Assembly: GCA_947579665.1 (NCBI GenBank)
Contig: OX388349.1
Coordinates: 73,474,841-73,538,840 of the forward strand
Direction: 5' to 3'
Source: Sympetrum striolatum
Taxonomy: Eukaryota > Arthropoda > Insecta > Odonata > Libellulidae
DNA length: 64,000 nucleotides
Numbering within the stretch: the stretch's first letter is position 1; every line of letters begins with the position of its first letter. Both the position numbers and the translations under genes were made by a program. Below, piece by piece: positions 1-12,289 of the stretch. The notes under the pieces were generated by a model that saw nothing but the letters and a program-made list of their open reading frames with translations, was not told where the DNA came from and ran no database searches.

Positions 1-1460
1 TTTCATACCATTTTAATACCTCAGCATAAAATTTTAAAATGTAGCAAAGTTCATTAACATAGTCGATTGTGAGAGTAGAAATCACTTAGCTATTATATAT
101 TTCTAATAAATAACGATAAACTTCATTAACGTTCTTAATAATTATAATGTGGGAATAAACGATAGAATTCATACTCAAATTGCATTCAGTGTTCTCGTAT
201 GCACTGTAGTAAACGTATAACGTGTGTTTATTCAAATACGAATCAATTTATAGACGAAATTAATTTTATATTTTTCTTATCTTTCCATATGCACTGTTTG
301 CTTTGCAATGTTCAAATAATCATTTGCATAATACATTTGATTCGAGTAGGAATGGGTGAAATGCCTGCTCCGAGATATCGAACGAAGGGCTTAAATCAAG
401 AGTCGCTAATACATAATCTGCGAATCATTTTGTTAGTCATTATGATTTCCAGTTTAATAATTTCGCAACCACGCCCATGTTATAATTAATCCTGCCATCT
501 GGTCCACCAATATTTACGAGGACAGACAAAAGTGTGTCACCGCCTCTGGCGTTTATCGCCTCCAAGCCCAATTCGCAAATAACATGAATTTTTTCGACCA
601 ACTGTCAACCGCAATTCTTCCTCGGAGGATTTATCTCGTCGCCATCCACTAGACCAATCAGAACATCTCATGCGGCATCTAAATACGAGTGGGTACGATG
701 TACTCCGGGGGAAAAGTCACAGCGCCGCTGTGGCGTAAAAAATCAACAAGGCGGAGGGAAAAACAGGCGAGAGAGATCGAAGCCAGTAGGATTTTCATTC
801 GACCCATTTCCATTAACCTTTACTTACCACCGAACTAGTGGTCCATTGGTAATTTAATTCGCATCAAATGAATATATATAAAGTCAATTCAATAAACAAC
901 ATGACGAAGTTCTATCATTCGTTCCGGAAGACTTCTGTGTTGTATTATCTATGGTAAAAAAAATGTTGGGATATAAAAAATGCTAATTACTACTCAATTT
1001 AGAAATATTGGCGAAAACGATTCTGAAACCTTGCAAATGTAGGCAAATCTCACACAAACTATATATCCTGTAAATCTAGCCATCAACACAATTGTATTTT
1101 AAATGAAACACCTCCTAAGGCATCTTGCAACACTCATATAAGTCAATAAGTGCTGACTGCAATATGAAAAATCTGATGTGGTCAGCGCATGACTTTCTCC
1201 ATATATGAGATGTAAATATTTATCTACGATAGTATTTTTGAACTCTATATTCAATCTAAACTTGGAAGATAAGTGATTAATTTATATCATGTTATCTGTT
1301 ACGTCACAAACATCATAATTAATGTTTTTCGGGACATGTTCGATGAAAAACGATGAAATGGCCTTTCGCCCACAGCGCTCAGAGCGCCCACAACGTACAT
1401 AATCAGCAACTTCCGGTTTATCAGTATTTCACTAATAACTCATAAACAATCAGTGATAGG
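1..1460. other. no gene recognised; AT-rich intron-like DNA
   Basis: No coding exon or known repeat is recognised. A less AT-rich patch at about 490-790 (with cagcgccgctgtggcg) stands out in composition, but nothing in it identifies a function. Confidence 0.5.
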
Positions 1461-1463
1461 CTG

Positions 1464-2092
1464 CGTACAAATCATTTGTTAGGCCAATCTTGGAATACGG
1501 GGAATGCCTATGGGACCCGCATGAGGTAGATTTAAAGCAAAAAATAGAAAAGATACAGAGAAAGGCAGCAAGATTCGTCTTAGCAGATATGCAAGGCTTG
1601 ATAGCTTTACTCAGATGTTAAATGAATTAGGTTGGGAAAGTTTAGAGGAACGGAGATTCAAGAAAAGGCTAGCTATATTTTTTTAAGTATATACAGGAAT
1701 TAAATCATTTGAGGAATTGTCAAAGAAAGTCTCTATGGCAAAATTTCACGACAGAAAAGACCATAGATACAAAGTAAAATTAATAAAACAGCGAACAAAC
1801 ATCAGTAAATTCTCTTTTCTAAATCGTGCTGTTAAGGGTTGGAATGATTTGCCTGCAGGAGTCTTGGAGCCCTTCCCAAAACATCATAGGGAGTTTGTGA
1901 AAAGATTGAGTCGAACTGTTAAGGATGAGTGAGCTTGACGTTTACTAGTACATGTGCAGTGAATCAATATATATTTTTTTGTAATTCAAAAATTTAGATG
2001 GGATATATAATAATATGTGCAATATATGTATATGTGTTACAACCGGACTATTAGTCCACTTGTAGCATTTTTTACAATAATAATAATACAAA
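1464..2092 (+). mobile_element. CR1/Jockey-type LINE, 5'-truncated 3' end
   Basis: Translation gives the post-RT tail typical of CR1/Jockey-like LINEs: a VRPILEYGECLWDP block, then IQRKAARFV, LNELGWESLEERR, and an open C-terminus (1717-1932) with FLNRAVKGWNDLPAGV. At least one frameshift or stop near 1600-1690 breaks the frame. An AAT microsatellite tail at about 2077-2090 follows the 3' UTR, as in 3' ends made by target-primed reverse transcription. No target-site duplication was found. This is a different lineage from the 13.99, 44.4 and 51.4 kb copies, although the C-terminal block is homologous. Confidence 0.85.
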
Positions 2093-2333
2093 AAATGTTT
2101 AATAATAGAGTTATACTAATTTTTTTACAAATCATAGAATATACCCAAAATCATATTTATGGAGAAAGTTAGCAAAAACGGAAATTTGCTTCAAAGAATA
2201 AAGATCGACTTTCGGTTAACCGATTTAATTGGTTGGATTTAATTTGATCAACTCTGACAGCACTTACCACAGTGCTATATATGAAGTTCGGTATTGATAC
2301 GACTAATAGTTTTCACGTTAGAGCGCCCATGGT

Positions 2334-2355
2334 CACACACACACACACACACACA
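2334..2355. repeat. (CA)n microsatellite
   Basis: This is an uninterrupted CA run of about 11 units. It sits inside a stretch (2230-2460) that resembles the 3' part of an unidentified interspersed repeat. Confidence 0.9.
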
Positions 2356-2359
2356 TACT

Positions 2360-3205
2360 CACAGACATCATTCCGAAAATGGTCAAAACGTGTTCTAGGG
2401 ACCCCAAAACGTGTATTTCCGTCGAAATCTCGATTTTTTTTATGAAAACAATACTTTCTCTATACTACGTATATGGAAAGAGTAAAAATGCAACATAAAT
2501 TGCTTACTGCGTTACACTCCCTTCTTATTGTGGATAACAACGAAAGTTCGAAATATGATTCCATTTAAAATTTGCCCTCACGATCCGGATTCTATTTGAG
2601 ACAACACTTTTGCTTCAAAATCTTCAGTCCGCGAATGAACTGCGATTGAGTTTACCAATGGCATGATTCGTCTCATTAATCAAGTAAATACGATCTGAAA
2701 TCTTACAAAACTTTAAATTAAACTTCATATTGTCACCTTCTACGAAATATTTACATTTATCTTTATTGGAACTAAAAATCTCCTCCTTCTATCTAATCCT
2801 TGATGGGTACGAGGAGGGACGCTGAAATCCTGTCTTTAAAACGGTTTTGGCAAACGCAGTCATATAATCTGTTCCGATTCACACTCAAATCTCGAATGTC
2901 GATTGGAAGAAAATTTTAGATCGGTAGATCCGTAATTTAGTGCAACGAAATCTGGAAAACCAGCCCAAAAATGGCCATTAAGTTCTATGAGGGAGAGAAT
3001 AAGTTTTTACATTAAAATGCTGCTACAACAAATGTTAAAGTTAAATTGAATCTTATATTTACATTGAGTATAGATAAACGCCCTGAATTTTAATAGATTG
3101 TAGGAAAAATGAATACATTTCACAATAATATATAAAATCATTATTTCGATATTTATTTGCATAGGTCCTGCTAAGGGTTTGTAACTGTCAGCGCACTTTT
3201 ATACT
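2360..3205. other. no gene recognised
   Basis: AT-rich sequence with no recognisable exon, LINE block or tRNA-like motif. Confidence 0.5.
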
Positions 3206-3209
3206 TACA

Positions 3210-4330
3210 TATCATCCTAATCAGCCATTTTAAATCTGACTTAGGATGTAGTCCTTACCAAGCACTTTCCAATTTTCTCGGTCCTGAGCTTATCGTTGCC
3301 ACGTTACACCTAGGTACTCGGTCTCTTTTCATCTGCCCTTTGGTCTCTTTATGCATATATTGGTATCCAGTTGATAACTATAGATGTCTACCGGATGTCC
3401 TTTCTTCTGTTAACAAGGCCGGTCCACCTTCATTATAGTGATTTTACCTTACATGTCTGTCACTCAAGCCATCATCCTCAAAAATTGTTGCGTTTTCGGT
3501 ATCTTGTAGTGATTCTGAGCACACAGCGCTCCATTTCTTTGTCTGAAGTTGCCGGCTTATTGCTGCATTTAACACCCAAGGTTAACTTTCATAACTCCGG
3601 ATTGGTAAAATACATTGATTTCCATCCTTTTCAAGTTTGAGGCATACATGAATTTAGGCTCTTTCCGAAGACGCTCAAGCCAAGTTTTAGCCATATATTT
3701 ACTTAATTTATACTGTATTTCGTTCCCATTGCTGCCAGTTCACTTAGGTATGTGTATTCTGAGCATACATCTAGAGGTTTCTCTTGAAATCTGAATGGTT
3801 ATCGTACTGCAAAGGAATTACACATAACCTTCGTTTTTGCATGGTTTTCTTATCTGGATTCCTATACTCTCTCCCGCTGTGTTTAGTTATTAAAATTAAA
3901 TCTTCTGCATTGGCTGAAGAAAAACCTACATCATCTGCAAAACGCGGGTGAATTGTGTACTCTCAATGTATTCTTAAACCCTTCTCATCTCAATTTAGCG
4001 TTTAAAACGTTCTTTCAAAACTGCTGTGAACAAGATGGGAGATAGACCGTCAACTTGTTAGACTCCCTTCTCAATCTTGAATTCATCGGTCTCTTCATGA
4101 AGCATTACAGAAGCTGTGGCATTCTTTTAGACACTGCGTAAGAGACGATATGTACTCAGAATCTATCCCTTGATTCTGCAGAATTTTCCGTGTGGAGAAG
4201 ATACTTACCGATTCAAAGACTTGCTCGTAGTCTACAAATCAGAATACAAGTGGCATCTCTCACTCATTGGTTCTATTGACCGTTCCCAGCAACGAGTGGA
4301 TTTGGTTCATAATGCTGAAGACTTTTCATT
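3210..4330 (-). mobile_element. RTE-type LINE fragment (RT palm to C-terminus), degenerate
   Basis: Read on the minus strand, 4080-4260 encodes an RT segment with TDEFKIEKGV and NQGIDSEYI preceded by a VDYEQVFESV-like palm motif. About 3920-3950 gives RFADDVG, matching the catalytic FADD box. 3210-3560 gives the RTE C-terminal tail (MERCVLRITTRYRKR, WTGLVNRR, then a VTWQR-like end). The same blocks occur in the better copy at 45735-48605 and in the 3' piece at 45290-45445, so this is one element with its 3' end to the left. Many stops and frameshifts make it inactive. Confidence 0.8.
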
Positions 4331-4723
4331 CACTTAAGGTTCTCACCCATGCAATGGAGAGTAATGGTTTACAAAGATAGTGAGAAAAGTTTATAGAGAA
4401 TTCTGTTTATGTTAGGCTCTGTACTTCAGGAGGTCCTGAAAATGTTCATGGATTCAGACGAAAATCTACAGATATGTTTATGGTGAATAGGGATGATGTG
4501 GAGATTGATGAGGAAGTGGAAAGGGGAAAAGAGGTCGCAAAGGCAGTGAACTACGAAAACCTACCTTTTAGTGTAAACATTATGATGTGTTAATTGCATT
4601 CCGCGGCGTCCTTAACTCCACGAATCCCACGTTTGCCTCCCACTTATTTATATTTTTCACGTACGGATGAATTAGGAATAATTTCCGCGAACTCCGTTTC
4701 TTTCATTGCTCAAGTGGCCGCGG

Positions 4724-4900
4724 TGAGGAAGTTGTTAGGATAACATGATAGCTTACATGATAACGCTCCGAAACGAAGGTCCCGGGTTCGAATCCCAGCT
4801 AAACAGATTTTTCTAGTTAGGAAATTGTCGTATTTGTTCGTCTATTGTTCCTATTATACCTTCAGTTTAAATTGACCTCTTGCTGTATGCGAAGCATAAA
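4724..4900 (+). mobile_element. tRNA-derived SINE-like insertion
   Basis: The stretch 4730-4795 looks like a tRNA body: an A-box-like part near the start and a clear B box (ggttcgaatcc) at about 4782-4792, followed by a non-tRNA tail. No intact cloverleaf or CCA-ready 3' end is visible, so it is called a SINE head rather than a tRNA gene. Boundaries are approximate. Confidence 0.55.
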
Positions 4901-5179
4901 TAAATAAAAACGTATTTAGGTTTGTGACTTTTCCCCCAGTAGTATTAATGTTAAAATACAAACATCAGTTTCACGAGCCATAGGGATGGATAAGTATTTT
5001 GACTACACGAGAAAACAAAGTGGAAGACATCCCCAAGGGAGTCGGTGTAGAAGAATCAGGAGAACAAAATAAGTGAACAGGTTTCTTCATCACTACATCT
5101 GCTCATGTTAGTTCAAAGATAACAGGCATTAATGATGACGCATATCTCATATTATATGAATCTTAAATTGTCCTATAGA

Positions 5180-5560
5180 AAAGAAGGCATTGTAAACACA
5201 TTTCAGTCCTTCTGTTTAGTAGTCTTTGAAGCAATTCGTAGCAGACGCCATGGGGCGGTAATGCTTGTCTTGATTTGGTAGTTTTCCAAGACTCAAGTGT
5301 GCTATGATCTTAGAATTAGGGTCGTTAGATTTCTTTGGAAGAAAACTAGAATCCAGGATGTTCGAGAAGAGCTTTGAGGTCATTTTTTGGTATGGATGCC
5401 ACAGTTCACTAAGAATTCAGGGTGAATGGTGTCGAAGCCTGGAGCTTTATCAGGTTTTATGCTGCCATTAGCTTCATCGATCTCATCCATAGCGAAACCT
5501 GCAGAGAATATTTCAACCCTAGGCGGATGTTTCTTCTTATTAAATCCACGATACATTTTG
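5180..5560 (-). mobile_element. Jockey-type LINE RT N-terminal fragment
   Basis: The minus-strand translation yields MDEIDEANGSIKPDKAPGF followed by DTIHPEFLVNCG. These are the blocks at the start of Jockey-clade reverse transcriptases (KPGKAAGFDGIYPEFL-like). Stops and frameshifts interrupt it. It lies 0.9 kb from the RTE fragment but belongs to a different LINE clade. Confidence 0.7.
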
Positions 5561-5709
5561 TACGTAAAGTTGCTTCAGAAAGCGAACTTTTAGATATAAG
5601 CAAAGGCTCGAATGACTCTACAAATTCGGAGAAAGTTATTTTGTGGAGGATTATGTATCCACCCGGATACATGGGTCGAGGTGATACCGCGAGGAAAATC
5701 AGATGAAGA

Positions 5710-6146
5710 GATGCTGCGACTCATTTTATAAGCGAAAGATAATAACCGATTTGCGTCATAGCACATTTATCTCCAGCCTAGAGGTGACTCGCAAGATTTG
5801 TACGAGTATATAGAGTCATTACCTGCTTCATAAACTATGGATATGCCTTCTTCTGTACACATTTCAGCTGTTTCAACTATCACTTGGTGTGCTTATATTC
5901 CTCGACTATTTCAATAGCTGGTATGTTGATGTTTGTTCAAAATTTGATATTTTAGATAAACAAAGCTTCGGGTTATTTTCTTAGCTTCGAACTTCAAATT
6001 AAATTTTGTTTTTGGAAAATATAATGACCGCCATCCAACTTTAGTTTACCCTCATCGCTTCCGTATATCTTTCGGTTTAAATCTCATTTATATTAAATAT
6101 GCAAGTAAATTCCCATGAATTTTTCCGATTCGGGTCTTAAGCATCA
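5710..6146. other. no gene recognised
   Basis: AT-rich sequence; nothing recognised. Confidence 0.45.
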
Positions 6147-6156
6147 CTGGTTTTAA

Positions 6157-6418
6157 TAATAATAATAATAACTTCTTTCTTTTTTGGGCGAATTTTAGCC
6201 TCGGAAGGCTACTCCTCCAACTATCCCATTTTCTTAATTTAATTCATTTTTTTGCATTTTATTTGATTAATATCACACACTCACACACACACACACACAT
6301 CATACACAGACAACCATTCCCAAACCGGAAAAATCCGATTAGCCGGGACTCGAACCTGGGACCGTGAGGTTGGAGCGTTAACGCGCTAGCACGTTAACCA
6401 CTCCGCCACCACGGCCGG
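6157..6418 (-). mobile_element. tRNA-derived SINE with 10-bp target-site duplication
   Basis: On the minus strand the head (6418 downwards) carries an A-box-like tggcggagtggttaacg and a B box ggttcgagtcc. A tail with a (TG)n run and a final (ATT)n stretch follows. The direct repeat ctggttttaa flanks the insertion at 6147-6156 and 6419-6428, which fixes both ends. The 3' ATT tail fits target-primed insertion by a LINE partner. The CA microsatellite seen on the plus strand at 6272-6298 lies inside this SINE. Confidence 0.88.
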
Positions 6419-6429
6419 CTGGTTTTAAA

Positions 6430-7260
6430 GGTCTGCTTCTTTAACTTTAACTGCTTCTTATCTCGTGCTTATGAGCCCTCACCGGGAATCGCAACTGGGA
6501 CTGTTTTCAACAAAGAGGAATGCGCTTGTCTATCGAGGGGCCGATTTGGTTCTGTGAGAATAACCCATTTCACACGAATTATTCGAGTATTAAAAATATG
6601 CTCAAATTATAAAGGTTGATGAACGTGCAGGAGCAGAAAAGAATCGTGGAAGTATTCAAAATGTGAGCAAAACAAGGCTGTTGTATGAATAAATGAATGT
6701 AAACGACCCGGCGCTCATCTAATCTATTTATGCCCATTAAGGTCTCTGCCGTAATCGACTGGCATAAAATTAGAATCGGAAATGGGTGTCACTTGGAAAT
6801 ATCAATAGCTACTGCTTTCGTTTGCATTCACTCAAAATTACGGAAACATACGCGAGGGATTCGAGCGAAAGCTGTGGATGCTTAGGAGTTATGTAAACGA
6901 AATCCAGTGGAAGCTAATCACCATGCGGAATCGATGCACATTTGCGTAATTGTTAAATCTATCTTCGGTTGTATTGACCTCGAGTCAATGATGTGCTGCC
7001 TCATAACATGAGGTATTGCGATTCGTTTTATCCAATCAGGGGGTACGGGTGTTTATTTCTTACGTGGAACAGTTAGTTTAACAATGAACAAGAATGTGGA
7101 AGAACAATGTGAATAGGGAGGTTAGAACCTCAACCCCTGAGGAGAGCATAATGAAGAGTGTGGTATTTATTACGCTTTATCCACTAAAAGCAAATATTAC
7201 TTCTGGGGGAGTCCAAAAATGTGCAGCAAAGCATATCCAGAAGCGAGGGCGATGAAATGC
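6430..7260. other. no gene recognised
   Basis: Mixed-composition sequence with no supported exon or repeat family. Confidence 0.45.
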
Positions 7261-7268
7261 GTTATTTA

Positions 7269-7532
7269 CAGGGGCGGATCAAGGGAAGCGAGGGCCCACA
7301 GGCAAATAACTGGTGGAGGCCCACTTAAAGGTGGAGAAATCCAACATTTCCTATTTATTATAAATGGTCATGGAATTACATACAAATTCAGTATACATTT
7401 GATACTTGCTGTTACATAACTTCAGTTCTCTTATCACTTATGATCACATTATATTATATATTTAAAAAAATCTCAAGTGGTGGAGGCCCCTAGGCAAGTG
7501 CCTTCGATGCCTAGTGCCTGGATCCGCCCCTG
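7269..7532. mobile_element. hAT-type MITE with perfect 8-bp TSD
   Basis: The terminal inverted repeats are caggggcggatcaagg on the left and the complement of cctggatccgcccctg on the right (15 of 16 match). The 8-bp direct repeat gttattta flanks it at 7261-7268 and 7533-7540. An 8-bp duplication and CAG-starting termini are hallmarks of the hAT superfamily. At 264 bp with no coding capacity it must be non-autonomous. The perfect TSD suggests a relatively young insertion. Confidence 0.92.
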
Positions 7533-7590
7533 GTTATTTATGATCGATCAAAATATTTAAAAGGTTAAAAAAGTTTGAATAATATTTATT

Positions 7591-7861
7591 ATATACTAGC
7601 TGTACCCATTAACACGTTGTTGTGTTTGAACATAAATAAATATAATGTTGAAAATAGATGACATTTGTAATCAAAGTCGGTAACGTCAACAACTCACCAA
7701 GTTGTCCAGTACATACAATATCTTGAATTTATCAAAATATAATTTTCATTAAATATCGAAAACCGTTTACTCCACGATAATATTCGTAAATATTTACGTT
7801 GCTATAAACAAACTATCGAGTACAGACAGACAGACAGACACGCATTCATTTTTATATACGA
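7591..7861 (-). mobile_element. short Helitron-like element
   Basis: Read on the minus strand it starts with TCGTATATAAAAATGAATG followed by a (TGTC)n run and ends with GGGTACAGCTAG before TAT. A TC start, a CTAG end and a following T are the usual termini of Helitron rolling-circle transposons. The 3' hairpin is poor in this copy. There is no Rep/helicase coding capacity. It abuts the modular repeat that begins at 7862. Confidence 0.55.
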
Positions 7862-8990
7862 GTAAAATGTTGCTTGCATACTGCAAGCAGATCGACAACA
7901 CTAATTTCATATCGGCATTATATCGGGACGGTCCTCAAAAGAAAAAAAAAAAGATTTAATTTTTTCTGAAAATTCGCTGAAATTTATCGTCTGGCATCAA
8001 ACCCGGGTCTTACTGGTAAACCTACTATGAAACAAAATAGAAGATCACCGTCTCTAACTATGTGTGAAAATTCAAGCTGAAATATTGGTTACAACTGCCT
8101 CAAAAGACGTTCTAATTTTTACGAATGTGAATGGCTCTCGGGACTCGAACCAAGGACGATCTTGGAAATCTTAAAAATGTTTTTGAAAGATATTTATGAT
8201 CTCTATCTATATGCCGAATTTCAAGTTTCTATAATATAGAGAAAGGTTTCAAAATAATTCCTAAAAATCGGATCAACTTCTGATTGCAGAGACACCTGGT
8301 GTCGAACCCAGGACACATTGATAGCTGTGAATGCACTGTTTGATATGTATGGACTTGATCTTTCTATATGCAAAGTTTGAAATCGATATCGTGCCGGAAA
8401 GTACCTAAAATTTGTTTCCGTTATCTCCGTAAGAAATGCATTGAGGAATTCAAATGTCCCTCTGGGATCAAACCAAGGACCATCAGCGAATATGTAAAAT
8501 TCGATTAAGATATATTTTTATGGTGTCTAACCTCATACCGAATTTCAAGTTTCTATGCCATCGGAAAAGGATCCAAAAAAAATCTTAAAAATCGCCACAG
8601 TGCATTTTAAACGGCAGATTTTTGCCCCGACCTAGCATCGAACCAAGGATAATATTCGTAGATGTCTTTATGGTTTCCTTTAGATATGCGCGGCATCTAG
8701 CGATCCCTCGAGTTTCAACTCTCTCCTTTTCCGGGAAGTGCCTCAAAAAAATTTTCGAAAATCCCCGCCATGTAATCTTATGGGGAAAATCGCGACTTTG
8801 GGGCCTTCTGGAATCGAACCCATGACACTGAGGTTCAAAGTCGGCTTTTTCCTGGAGGTTGCACGTTATGGCCAATATGTCGTAAAAATTTCAAGGCATT
8901 GGCACTTGTGGAACATGGTTAGAATTTTGATCCCCTATATATATATAGGTATATCCGGAGAAGCGTCTATATATAATAGATGTAGAAGAT
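7862..8990. repeat. 1.1-kb modular repeat, copy 1 (six T-arm-box modules)
   Basis: It starts at gcttgcatactgcaagc, a hairpin-forming motif shared with copies 2 and 3. It then contains about six diverged modules, each with a TCGAACCCAGGA-like box at about 7996, 8144, 8301, 8467, 8637 and 8812, so spacing grows from 148 to 175 bp. Between boxes recur aatttcaagttt, a ccggaaa motif and atgcatt. It ends near a single copy of the ccggagaagcgtctatat sequence that is tandem at 12290. It encodes nothing credible. Confidence 0.85.
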
Positions 8991-9009
8991 ATGCACACCT
9001 TCGCTTATG

Positions 9010-10020
9010 AAGAATGCATTTTTCCATTACACCATATTCTTCTCCATTGTATTCTGTATTGTATTTATGTTTAATAATTCCAAGTTTCAAAAATCTTCGG
9101 CGGCGATTGTCTACCACTGAATATTGGTGCCATTAAAATCCAAACTCGTTCTCTGCCTCCAATATTTTTACTATTCAATTTCCGTACAAAATTCAGTCAT
9201 ATTATTTCAATGATAAATTTCGGATTCCTTACATTCCAATTACTTAAAGCATAAAATATATAATTTCAAGGATCATTTTTGGTTTCCTACTCAAACATTA
9301 ATCCCTGTTTATCCTTTTTATTTACAAACTTACAAAAGACAAAATATTTTTATTCACACCATTTTCCATTATCAAATAAACCAATGAAGTCATTGATATC
9401 GAAATTTCGGAATAAAGACGAAGTTCCCGACGAAACGACGAGCACCCAAAGTGCTGGAATCCGAAAGATTGTTTTACTTAAATGGAAAAAGCGGAATGAA
9501 GAAAGGAGTTTTTTCACAAATGGAAACACCCTTATGAAGTTCAACTTCTACGATACATAGAGAAATTAATATTTATTTTCAATGTATGTATTTTAATATA
9601 TTTATCTATTTTTGCCTTCAATCATGGTTATATCTACTCTAGATGATTAACCTAAATGTCGTAAAAAACGTATGAAGACAAGTTTTTCAAAGCTATTGGC
9701 AAAAAAAATGGAATTAGGTATAACTTGAACTTCGAAGACCATAGATATAAGAATGAAAATTAGCACAAACAATCAGAAAGCTTCAGAGAACGCATGGTCA
9801 AGTTCTAATCTTTCTTTATTACTCTATTAATGGGATCAAATTCAGCAAATAAATCACATTTGGTTATTGATTTTATCCTATTCGAATTTCAATGAAACTA
9901 TTTCATTGTCGAATAAAGAGGGTAGGTAATATATAAAATTAATATGATCAATCTTCACTTCGTGCAAAGGTGATATAACCATTTTGAAATAAATAAACTT
10001 TGTAGCTTCCCCAATATATA
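9010..10020. other. no gene recognised
   Basis: AT-rich spacer between modular repeat copies. A short open stretch at 9279-9560 has no recognisable domain and is probably chance. Confidence 0.5.
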
Positions 10021-10024
10021 GAGG

Positions 10025-11150
10025 ATGCGGCAACAAAACTTCTTGCATATTGCAAGCAGATCGACAACACTAATTTCATGTCGGCATCATATCGGGACGG
10101 CCCTCAAAAGAAAAAAAAAAGGGATTGAAAATATTCTTAAAATTCGCCGCAATTTAATCGTCTGGCATCCAACCATAGGCCTTCCTGGCGAACTTACTAT
10201 AGAGCACAACAGAAGATCATCATCTCTAAGTATGTGTGAAAATTCAAGCAGAAATATTGGCTCCAACTGCCTCAAATGACGTCCTACTTTTCAATATTTT
10301 AAATGGCTTTCTGGATTCGAACCAAGGACGATCTAGGAAATCTAAAACTTGTTTTTGAAATGTATCTATGTTTTCTATCTATATGCCTAATTTCATTTTT
10401 TAGTATTATTGGGAAGGGGTTTAAATTAATTCTTAAATCTCGGGTAAATTACTGATTGTAGAGACGCCTGGTGTCGAACCCAGGAAATATTGGTAGCTGT
10501 GAATGCACAATATGACTTATTAGGACTTCATCTTATATCATACAAAGTTTAAAGTCGATATCATGCCGGGAAGTACCTAAAACCGTTTTCTGTTATCTCC
10601 ATAAGAAATGCATTGAGGAATGTGAATGGCCCTCTGGGATCGAACCAAGGACCATAAGGGAATATGTAAAATTTTATTATGAAATATAATTATGTTATCT
10701 AACGCCATGCCGAATTTCAAGTTTCTATGCCATCGGAAAAGGATCCAAAAAAAATCTTAAAAATCGCCACAGTGCATTTTAAACGGCCGATTTTTGCCCC
10801 GACCTAGCATCGAACCAAGGATAATATTCGTAGATGTCTTTATGGTTTCCTTTAGATATGCGCGGCATCTAGCGATCCCTCGAGTTTCAACTCTCTCCTT
10901 TTCCGGAAAGTGCCTCAAATAAATTTTCGAATATCCCCGCCATGTAATCTTATGGGGAAAATCGCGACTTTGGGGCCTTCTGGAATCGAACCCATGACAC
11001 TGAGGTTCAAAGTCGGCTTTTTCCTGGAGGTTGCACGTTATGGCCAATATGTCGTAAAAATTTCAAGGCATTGGCACTTGTGGAACATGGTTAGAATTTT
11101 GATCCCCTATATTTATTGTATACTTATTCCGGATATACCTATATATATAC
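10025..11150. repeat. 1.1-kb modular repeat, copy 2
   Basis: It has the same order as copy 1: the start hairpin at about 10042, the oligo-A stretch near 10110, and T-arm-like boxes at about 10315, 10471, 10638, 10809 and 10985. The last two modules (10712-11107) are nearly identical to 8540-8935, while the earlier modules are visibly more diverged. It is followed directly by copy 3, so copies 2 and 3 are tandem. Confidence 0.85.
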
Positions 11151-12289
11151 GAGTAAAATGTAGCTTGCATACTGCAAGCAGATCGTCAACACTAATTTCA
11201 TATCGGCATCATATCGGGACTGACATCAAAAGAAAAAAAAAAAGGATTCAAAATATTCGTAGAATTCGCTGCAATTTTATTGCCTGGCAGCGAACCCTGG
11301 TCTTCCTGGTGTACTTACTATGCAGCAAAACAGAAGATAACCATATCAAACTATGTGTGAAAATTCAAGCAAAACTATTAGGTGCAACTACCTCAAACGA
11401 CGTCCTACTTTTCACATACACTCCTTATGTGAGAAATTATATTGTGCTCTGGCATCGAACCCAGGAACAGCATGGTCTTATCTATTTTTTTTCTTAAACA
11501 AAGTGTTAATATACATCTTCCATCTAAGCAAGAGCTCCCTTACATATCGATAAATGCATAAAAAAATTATGAAAAGATACCCCATAGTATTATATATGGG
11601 GGATATTTTTACCGCCCGGCATCGAACCCGGGTCTTTCAGGCAATACTTTCTATGCAGCACAACAGAAAAACACCATCTCTAACCGCGTATGCAAATTCA
11701 AGCAGAAATATTGGTTACAATTGCCTCAAATGACGTCCTACTTTTCCTTTATATTCCTTATGAGAGAAACGTTATTGTGCTCTGGCTTCGAACCCAGGAA
11801 TAGTACGGTCTTATGAAATTTTTTTTCTAAAACTTAATCGTACCATACATCTTCCAGCCGAGCACGAACATCCTATCATTTCGATAAGTGCATCTAAAAA
11901 ATAATGAAAAACGGCTCCCATGTATTTTAAAGGGCAGATCTTTGCATCGTCCTAGCATCGAACCCAGGATAATTTTTGTGAAAGTCATTGATGTTTTCGA
12001 AAGTCCAAGACCATAAATATAGGCACCTTGAGTTTTACTTCTCTACCTATCCGGAAAGTATTTTTTAAAAATTCACGAAAATCACGGCAATGCATTCAAA
12101 CGGGAAAAATCGGGACTTTGGGGCCCTCTGGAATCGAACCTATGACACTGAGGATCAAAGTCGCTTTTTTCCTGGGGGTTTCACGTTATGGCCAATACGT
12201 CATAAAAATTTCAAGTCAATGACGCTTGTGGTTTAGCCTGTGAATTTGTATCCTATCTATATACCTATATAGCTATATATATGAATGAA
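11151..12289. repeat. 1.1-kb modular repeat, copy 3
   Basis: It starts with the shared gcttgcatactgcaagc motif at about 11162. T-arm-like boxes follow at about 11290, 11454, 11620, 11787, 11956 and 12132, about 165-175 bp apart. It is more diverged from copies 1 and 2 in its middle modules. Its last module matches 8800-8930 and 10970-11100. Confidence 0.83.

Noticed and set aside
497..512. Possible CARP exon piece (ggtccacca could encode WWT on the minus strand)
   Set aside because: The translation does not continue as the family sequence, and it lies downstream of the known exons, where this N-terminal motif would not be expected.
8585..8875. 96-codon minus-strand open stretch nearly identical to one at 10757-11047
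   Set aside because: The similarity reflects the repeated modules, not coding selection; other copies of the modules lack the frame and no domain is present.
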